Source of the DNA: Cryptomeria japonica
Taxonomy: Eukaryota > Streptophyta > Pinopsida > Cupressales > Cupressaceae
Reading direction: 5' to 3'
DNA: 64,000 nt
Assembly: GCF_030272615.1 (NCBI RefSeq)
Contig: NC_081413.1
Location: forward strand, 17,122,285-17,186,284
A program made the translations under genes and the position numbers. Below, one piece after another: positions 56,249-64,000 of the stretch. The first letter of the stretch is position 1, and the number at the start of each line of letters is the position of its first letter. Below the pieces are notes generated by a model. That model did no database searches and had not been told where the DNA came from. It saw only the letters and a list, made by a program, of their open reading frames with translations.

Positions 56249-58835
56249 TATGGAACTCTAAAATTTGCGAAAAATTAGGGTTCCAATAGGTCCAAGATGT
56301 GGAGCAGGATGAGATACTTTCATATGCACAGAAGACAAAGGATCATTAGGGAGAGCAGTTGAAGTTGATTCTGAAGGATTAGCTAAGTAAGCAATCCTAT
56401 TGGCTTTATTCGTTTAATAGGAAAGGAATATAATATCTTGACTAGGTTTAAGTGGTTGAAGTTTCTTAGGACAAAAGTAATTAAGGGGAAATTTTTCATG
56501 ATTAGCTAAGGGCTAGAAAAGACAATGATGGATTTTTATAACTTGCCCATTGTGATGGAACTTCAAACACTTATGAATGGTCTAAAGGACTTCTTTCATG
56601 GATGTGAGCCAATGATGACCCAACATCACATGAAATTGGTTCATGGTAGGAATAACATCAAAGGTAACATCTAAGAACTTAGAGCCAACTTCTACAGGAA
56701 GGGTGATGGAACTTATGATGAGACAAGTGAAACCATAATGCACCTTTATCAAGACTTTGGATTTTCCATATGTACCTTGATGTAATTTTTCTATGTAAAG
56801 ATGTTCTTCTTGGGAGTTTATCTATGATTTTTGTTGTAGTGTATACTAGACCATCAAGTGCTTTTATGATATCACTTGAGGTAAAGGTAATGTTAGGTTC
56901 ACATTTAGGCTTAAGTTTCTCTTGATCTATTAAGTTCATAACTTTATTGGCTTCATTAGATATGTCATTAATAGTTATATAGCTATTATCTTTATGCTCA
57001 ACAACATTTGTACAATGGGAACACAAGGGATTGGAAAATATTTTCAACTTTTGATTAGGAGGTGCTACAAATTTATTCCCTTTATCATTCACACCATCCA
57101 CCACTATAGTATTAGAATTAAAGAGGTCTTTAATTTCATGCTTTAGATTCATACATTCCTCCATGTCATCTTTGAGTTGACGATAGTATTGACAAAAGGA
57201 TTTTGAGTTAAAGGAAGATGGCAAATGTTTGGAGGTATTTGTGGGATGGATAGGGGGAAGCTTCATCATTTTTTTGTTAATCAATTGAAGCATGATGTTA
57301 TCAAGGATTCATAAAGGGGTGTGAAGTTGTGATGCTTGAATTTAGAGGAAGAGTGAGCTACAATGGGGGTTGTTGTGGCTACAACTTGGATACCAATATG
57401 GTTGAAATAATTGCTATTGATCTTAATGAAGTTTTTTTTTTACTTGAGTTTTTGAAATGTTTGATGAGCATCTTCATTCCTATCAACTAGAGCCAAATAT
57501 GAAGAGGATTCATATTGGCTAACTTGAATTTAATAATTATGAAGTGATGTGCATAATTGTGTGAAAGATGTGTATTCACAAAATAAAATCTTGTCTCTAA
57601 TTTATTTTTGCAAATTATTAATGAAAATCTTTTGAATATCATCATAAAGAACAATATAAGAAATTTATGTCTACAAATGTTTATATCTACCAATAAAATC
57701 AATCACTTTTTCCTTAACACCTTGTTTTCAATGCAATAAATCAAATTAACTTGTGGTCCAATATTATTTTAAAAATGTTGAATAAATGCACCTACTAATT
57801 GCTGAAAATTGACAATTCAATAACTAGGCAAGGAGCAAACCATTCCAAAGCTGTCTTTTAAGGAACAAGGGAAATTTTTTGCAACGATTTTGTCATCATA
57901 AAAGAAATCATTGTATAAAATGGAAAATATTTTCACATGAGTGTAATGGTTGTGTCTTTTCCATGATATTTCTTAAAACAAGGGACCTCAAATGTGTTGT
58001 GGGAGTTGAGTGTAAAGGATCTCAATGGAAAGTCAGATACTTGTCATATGTGTAGGGATAGTGGATTTGTATTGGGTTATATTGGCCAATTGTTGTTGTA
58101 AAAATAAGATGTTTTATAACAAATGGTTTATGGTAGCTTTGGTGAATGCATTGGATTGTGAAAAATCAGATTATGACAGAGGATTTGAAGGTTTAGCATT
58201 GTAGGTAGGTGGAACACTATGGTAGGTAGGTGGAACACTTTGGTAGGTAGGTGGAGGAGATGGTTAATGCATATTTTGAGAAATAAAAGGGAGATTGGTT
58301 GAAGGTGGAACATAAGAATATTGATTGAAAGGATTCCATGCACTATTAACATGGATAAAAATACCATTTTGTGCAGTGGTAGAAATGATGGAAAATGTGT
58401 ATGTAGGAAAATTGGCTATAGATGTAGTAATAGGCATGAATATCTCAATGCGGGTCGGGAGAGTGGAACGTCCAAGCAATTTTATGTAGCTAGAAAACTT
58501 CATAGTATTATCATCCACTGTGTGAGCTACACCACATGAAATATCCACACCATGTTGATCATTTTGAATCAACCTCCTTAAACCTTAAATCAAGGGGATT
58601 GACTCTCCAACCAAGAGTTATTTACTCATAAATTATTCAAGATCTTCTAATTTCTTAATTATTCAGTAGAAACTTGCATTGAAGAGTCATTCTCATCATG
58701 AGAAGCATGATGGGAAGGATTATCAACAATGTTAGCCAAGGTAGGTGCTAGATTAAGTGAAGAAGATTCACCCAAGCTCCTTAATGGGAATAACTCAACC
58801 TCAACACCTATAGTATTTAAACCATGGGAAGCCAT
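56249..58835 (-). pseudogene. Element H gag and protease (broken)
   Basis: Another Athila/Tat-like gypsy on the minus strand. The start is near 58833 (MASHGLNTIGVEVELFPLRS). A heptapeptide repeat PPTYxSV follows (58200-58257), then the gag core with FEVPCFKKYHGKDTTIT, FPCSLKDSFGMVCSLPSY and FQQLVGAFIQHF at 57980-57720. The 204-residue frame 56679-57293 has a degenerate knuckle FCQYYRQLKDDMEECMNLKH, with His residues lost. Near 56520-56690 come protease remnants: VTFDVIPTMNQFHVMLGHHW, then KCLKFHHNG. Many stops occur. Element B sits at its left end. Confidence 0.72.
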
Positions 58836-59259
58836 AACTTCTTCTCACATGGATATTAGATTTAGAACAACGGGTTATAAAACTCATACACAAGAACAAG
58901 ATCTAACAACACACAATTGCTCCAAGGAAACAAAGAAGGAAGTCTAGAAGCCAAGGAAAAGGAATTGGTTTATGCTCTCAATGTCTTTTATACAATTGGG
59001 AATGCAAGAAATTAACAAATGATATGCAATTACAACAATCAAAGAAGTGATTAAACAATGTAATTTAGCAATGAAATGATTAATTGACCACCTATTTAAG
59101 CCATAAGAGCTAAGAAAATGATTATTAATTAATGAATGCAAGCACATGTAATAGATGAATTTCAGAAATTAATGTTTCTAAATCTTAAAAAGATCAAATT
59201 AAACTCAAATCTGAACATCCAAATTAGAAATTATGCATGCAATGTTGGGTTCACCAAAA
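58836..59259 (-). other. Element H leader
   Basis: No ORF of note. Next to the LTR edge the minus strand reads TTTTGGTGAACCCAACATTG, the probable primer site; the tRNA is not identified. Confidence 0.4.
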
Positions 59260-61675
59260 TGAAAAGGAATGGGATTAGGTGTTCACTAGTCTAAACATGC
59301 AAACTAGGAATCATTTCCAACCCATCATTCAGTAGAGAACTAATTAGGCCCAACTTTAGACCCTTAGGAGAATTGGACACTATGGTAGATTGTTCTCTTT
59401 TTTAGTTAATATGATTAGATATGAAATGATACAAGAACTCGGTAGAATGCTAGAAAATTGATAAGTGTAGATACCTAAATTGTACTGTGATTAAATAAAT
59501 ATTTATTATTTATTTAATTAATTCATTAACCTTTTCTACTATGAATTAAATAAATTATTTTATTTATTTAAACAATTCACTAAGCCTCTTCATTTTATTT
59601 TAAATAAATATTTATTATTTATTTAATCCCATTCCCTCTTTCCCAAATTAAACAAATATTTTTTTATTTAATTTATGTGGCCTTTCCTTTATTAATTAAA
59701 TAAATAATTTTATTTATTTAATTAATTCATTTAGCCTTTTCTTCTTACCCACATGACGACATGTCTCCCTAAATACCTACTCCTTAATCCTAGCCGTCCA
59801 TTTTAATTTAACCTCTTAATCCTATTCAGCCTTATCTTTTGCCTTTCCACCTCTTAATCTCCTCCATTCATCTTTACCTACCCTTCAATCCTATTGATTC
59901 TCTTTAACCTATGTGATCTTGACCATTATTTTCAGCTCTTAATCTCAACCCTCTGTTTTTAGGATGTTCTCTATAAAAGAGAATTTCTCCTCTCATTTTC
60001 CATATAGCATACTTGGAGCATACTTATATTCTGTCGAAATCATTCTAGCATACAACATCACATCATCTTTGCATCATAGATATACATCATCACAACCACA
60101 TCAATTCTTCTTTGAGCTCTTGTGCAAGTGCAACACAAATGAGAGCATAAACATTAAATACGAGATCATGGAGGATAGGAGAACAATGGATATCAAACCC
60201 ATTCGAATGTGTATGGTATAATATTTGGTTTATTTTATGATTTTGCATGTTTGATGGTTCTTAATTGATGTTTTGTTAGGTTTTATTGTAGATATAGATA
60301 GGGTTTTGTGGTTGGAACTAGGGTTTGTGTGATGGTAAAAATTAAGGTTTCACCATAAAAGTGTAATAAAACCACTAATTTTGCTTCAAAAACTATTACA
60401 TTGAAAAATTGTTGGACCTAATAGATCTAGGCTTAATCCCTTTAGGGAAAGAAGCTCTAAAATTCTAATTAGGTTCCACTTGGGGTTAGGTTTTTATTCC
60501 CTCTTTCTAAGTTTAATTGTGAAAATGTTGAAATTAGGGTAAATGGGTGAATATTGAAGAGATCGAGCATAAACAATAAGCTATAGTCATCATACAAAGA
60601 CATCAACATAGATGTGGTCAAAAGAATATGATTTGGATCTGGTCCTAGAAATTCAGCCTATTTTTTTGGGACCGTGGTGGTGGTTGCCCTGGTCCTCCAA
60701 ATTTTCTACCATCAAAAGGGAACTTGCTCATCTCTGCGAATATTGTCGATCCTCTTGAATGTAGCTTTGTACCTATTTCTGTACACAATTAAAAGTATAA
60801 AATTTTTAGAAATAGGGGTTTGGCTAAGTCAAACCCTATTTTAAGAATTAACCTTGAATGAATAAATGCAAATATTGAAATAAATACTAGAAAGATATAC
60901 CTCAAATCTGCAATTGTTGATTATGATTATTTTTCTCTTTCAATGTAATCACATATGTTGTATTAAAAGGCATGAACATGATAAAACACTAATCACACAC
61001 ACATGCTTGCATAGGAATGATGTAATTTTGCTCCACAATGGTTGAATGATGAATATGCAGCCTTGAAGGTCTCTGAAAATGCTTGATAATGAATGCTTCA
61101 CAAAGGCAAGAATGATGGATTACTTGTAGACAGAGAATTAGAATTGATAGATGAAATTAGGATGATCAAATATCTTTATATAGGGGCGTCTAGGTAAATT
61201 ACTAATTAGGCTAACCTCCAACAGTCATGCGGAGCCACAGGGATCAATTCCTGTCAAGGAAATACAACTCCTGTCCCAATTCAAATTTGGGCCCCATTGA
61301 GAGGGACCATGACACAAGGAACCATGGTCCTTCTGCATAATGGACCAAGATAAGGTTTACGGGATAAGGGTACCTCACCAAGGGACCCACCAATGGGTGT
61401 TCATGGCTTAGAAAAGGTGATGAGGATAGGACATGCTAAAGTAGAGGCACAAACATGAGGTGTAGATTGGACCGATGATTATTTATGATGCTACATTTAA
61501 ATCCCACTTTAAGGTAAGTATGAGCCTATGTAAATACTTGCGGTAAAAAATATGAAGAGATGAAAGAGAGGAACAATGAGGAGAATAATTACAAGGACTA
61601 TAAGACATCCCTAATTTTGAGGAACCAGGCCCCCAATCTTAGGATTTTAACTCATCCACACATATGCAAGGGCAC
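59260..61675 (-). repeat. Putative 5' LTR of element H, split by solo LTR F
   Basis: The inner edge is inferred at TG 59260, next to the presumed primer site. A minus-strand TATA box (TATATAAA) lies at 61175-61182 ahead of GATATTTGATCATCC, fitting an LTR promoter on that strand. The outer end is not seen, because copia element G starts at 61676. No second LTR of H was found, so this call is tentative. Confidence 0.4.
59466..60575 (+). repeat. Solo LTR F with ATAAG target duplication
   Basis: It starts TGTAGATACCTAAATTG and ends GAGCATAAACA. The same 5 bases, ATAAG, flank it at 59461-59465 and 60576-60580. A TATA box TATAAAA is at 59972-59978. Near the start are several ATTAAATAAATAATTT / TTTATTTAATTAATT modules like those of element B, so it belongs to a related gypsy family, in the opposite orientation. 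No internal genes. Confidence 0.7.
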
Positions 61676-62138
61676 TGTTGGTGTAAATAATTATTCATCT
61701 TGGATATTATTACACTTACTTAAGTTTACTTAGGAAATGCATTTCATAGTAGTTTGGGTATGAGACACTTGGGTGTTTGTGCCACATTGGGATATTGTGT
61801 GTAGGAGAATTTCCACCTTTTATGGTGTTGACCTTGTTGTTACACTCCACATTCAGTGGGTGATCCACCTCATGTGGACTATTATATTGTTTCTCCTACC
61901 TACCCACACCTATTTCCTATCTATCCTTGTTTCTTATTGAGCCACATGTCATGTTTGTGTGCTCACATATCCATATAGCCTTGCCTATATAAGTAGGCTC
62001 ATATTCATTGTATGTAATGCTTAATGATCCAATTGTTCATATTTTTCATCTTGATATAATATAGTTTATTTCTATCATCTATTTTGTTCTCTCTTATTTG
62101 TTCTTTCCATTACCTCTTGATCTTGGCAAAATCTCACA
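61676..62138 (+). repeat. 5' LTR of element G
   Basis: From TGTTGGTGTAAATAATT to AAATCTCACA, 463 bases. A TATA box TATATAA is at 61986-61992, about 150 bases before the LTR end. Confidence 0.85.
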
Positions 62139-62151
62139 TGGTATCAGAGCC
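62139..62151 (+). other. Primer binding site of element G
   Basis: TGGTATCAGAGCC directly abuts the LTR end and is a perfect initiator-Met site. Confidence 0.9.
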
Positions 62152-62965
62152 ATTAGAGTGTCATTGGTTTGCTAATTGAGAGAAATTTGATGCTATTTGG
62201 GGTTTGCATTTTGGATCTTTCTATTGCAGGTTATTATTGAAGCTTAATGGGTCAAATCTGAGGTTACCATTGGATTGAGCAGGTCCAAGAAAGTCAGTTT
62301 TGCCTTTTGTTTCATCCAAATCGAACTTCAGAGGCCAAATCTAGAGGCATTTGAAGTTTGACGTTGCGGCGGAAATTTTTAAGAAATTATAATTATGCAG
62401 GCAATTTTCAAATAGCGATATCCCACTCATCCGGACTCATTTTTATGAGCAATTTTTTTTGTTTTAGGGTAGAATTTTGTGATCTGTATAGTGGTGTAGA
62501 ATTTTTTTGATTTTCGGATACAGGTTTTTTGGAAATCATGAAATCCCAATTTTTACAACTTTGGAGGCTTCGTTTGGGCTCATATGGACTCCTTTTCAGG
62601 TGCCGTTTTTTTTTAAAGTGCATATTTTTTCATCTACTTTCATAATCTGCCATTTGTTTGTAGTAATTTTAAGTAGAAATTATACTTTCATTATTTGGCC
62701 ATTTTTGGCATATTTGGTACTTGCATTTTGCTTGGATCTCAGTTTAGATCACTAGCAGTATTTGTTGAAGTCTCTTAGATCTCATTTTGAGAAGTTGTAA
62801 ATTGAAATCAGAAGTCCACTTAGCCTTGTTTTTCAAGTGGCCTATTGTACACGCACTACATATAAAGTGCCAAAATCATCATTTTTGGGGGGTACTTTGA
62901 TTGAGTTAATTTGGGGGGGTGTCTCTTGTGCTTTTATGCTCTTGTGTTCCTTCCTTTTTGCTGCT
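62152..62965 (+). other. Element G leader
   Basis: T-rich untranslated leader between primer site and gag start; no supported ORF. Confidence 0.5.
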
Positions 62966-64000
62966 ATGGGTTCTTCTAAGTTTCCTCTCTTAACTCCTCA
63001 TAATTATGCTACTTGGAAAATTGATGCATGGAGTAAACTTATGGAAAAAGGACTAACTCATTACATTGATGGAACTATTGTTGCTCCCGTTGATCCTAAG
63101 GTTGATCCAGTCGGTCACTTGGATTGGCTCACTAAAAATATCATGGCAATTGGTACCTTAAGAAAGTATGTATAAAAGGATCTCATTTTTCATATTGAGA
63201 AGTGTACTCTAATCAAGCATGCTTGGCAAAAGTTTCAAGACTTGTATGGTCAAGTTGATGAGATTAGGGGATATCAAATTGATAGTGATCTCACCATGTT
63301 AGATCCCAAGAACTTTGATACTATACAAGATTATGTCACTAAGGCAAATGAGTTGAGGTCACAACTCAAAGATTGTGGCATTGATAAGAAGGATACTCAA
63401 TTGATATTCAACTTGATAGGCAAGCTTCCACAAGAATATGCAGCATTTGTTTCTAGTTTCCAAACCCATAGGATGACAATGGGTTCAAGCTACACAATGC
63501 CTACATTTGATGCTTTCAATGAAATGTTGATGATGGAACAAACTAAGTTGATAAGCATGGGCATTCTTAAGGCTTCTAAGTCTCAAGCATTAGTGGAAAA
63601 TCAAGGGAACAAAGGAAATCAAGGAAAGGACAACTCAAACAAGAAGAAATGGCAATCAAAGCCTAAGGACAAAGCATGATCCTCTCCACAACAAGGAGAT
63701 ACATCCTCTTCCAAGAGGGATAATTCACCAAAGAGGGAGAGACCTACTTGTGCCTATTGTAAAAATTTTGGTCATGAGGAGCATAGTTGCCATTCTAAGA
63801 AGATTGATGAGCTCACACATATCATCAAAAAGCATAACATTGATTTACCTAATGCCTACAAGAAGGACGATTCATCAACTTCCACTTCCTCACATTCAAA
63901 AGGAAAAGGGAAAGCATTCATGGCTTCTACAAGTGGGAAGACTCACTCTTTTGGGACAAGAAAAGGAAAAGCTCTATGTGCTACTATTAGTCATGATTCA
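62966..64000 (+). pseudogene. Element G gag, partial, two stops
   Basis: The start is taken at ATG 62966 (MGSSKFPLLTPHNYATWKID), because residues before it in the same frame look like chance leader translation. The UBN2-like gag core reads WSKLMEKGLTHYIDG, IEKCTLIKHAWQKFQDLYGQ, DYVTKANELRSQLKDCGI and FNLIGKLPQEYAAFVSSFQ. A TAA near 63172 and a TGA at 63677-63679 interrupt it. After a Lys/Asn/Gln-rich linker comes the knuckle CAYCKNFGHEEHSC (about 63750-63791). The frame is open to the window edge. Confidence 0.85.

Larger units (their letters stand above)
61676..64000 (+). mobile_element. Copia element G, 5' part only (window edge)
   Basis: LTR, primer site, 0.8-kb leader and gag with UBN2-like domain and CCHC knuckle; the rest lies beyond the window. 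Two in-frame stops in gag suggest it is dead. Confidence 0.85.

Noticed and set aside
62837-62965. Upstream in-frame ATG for element G gag
   Set aside because: The extra N-terminal residues look like chance translation of a T-rich leader, and the gag-like sequence starts at 62966.
1-64000. Helitrons, cut-and-paste DNA transposons, organelle DNA, rRNA and tRNA genes
   Set aside because: I looked for terminal inverted repeats with transposase motifs, organelle gene motifs and cloverleaf patterns and saw none, apart from the tRNA-derived SINE.

Overview
This window is nuclear, intergenic DNA of a seed plant and consists almost entirely of retrotransposons nested inside one another. I see no intact host gene, rRNA or tRNA. 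The families are plant ones: Ty1/copia with initiator-Met primer sites, Ty3/gypsy including large Athila/Tat-like elements, and an L1-type LINE with a C-terminal RNase H. There is also a scrap of a plant PPR gene. The dense, old, much-mutated LTR elements suggest a large genome such as a conifer or other gymnosperm; that is inference, not proof.

Layout, left to right. (1) 358-5455: a minus-strand Tnt1/Tork-like copia element with both LTRs, gag, protease, integrase, RT and RNase H, all broken. (2) 5456-7430: unrecognised sequence, perhaps holding an old LTR. (3) 7430-8870: a minus-strand gypsy RNase H/integrase relic. (4) 9080-16359: a full-length plus-strand gypsy element with 1.4 kb LTRs and a gag-pol carrying only a few stops and frameshifts. 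(5) 17367-23040: a 5'-truncated L1-type LINE. (6) 25230-28155: a minus-strand gypsy relic (gag, RT, part of RNase H, primer site and LTR). (7) 28156-31251: an LTR with a primer site, an unusual coiled-coil gag with four zinc knuckles, and a second ORF of unknown function, with no pol. (8) 31560-32290: a gypsy gag relic. (9) 33851-34063: a PPR pseudogene fragment.

The right half is a nest. Element H, a minus-strand Athila/Tat-like gypsy with gag and protease (56249-61675), appears to have been hit by element B. B (35264-56248) is a minus-strand gypsy with gag and protease but no RT, RNase H or integrase. Inside B's 3' part sits copia element C (37528-45970, plus strand), and C's 5' LTR holds a solo LTR, D (38073-39331). 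A tRNA-derived SINE with an 11-bp target duplication lies in one LTR of B. Another solo LTR, F (59466-60575), lies in the LTR of H. The window ends in copia element G (61676 onward: LTR, primer site, partial gag).

Only the transposons' own gag-pol systems work together here, and none looks autonomous now. The most unusual parts are the gag plus unknown-ORF element at 28156-31251, the pol-less element B with its triple 0.7-kb leader repeat, and the SINE inside B's LTR.
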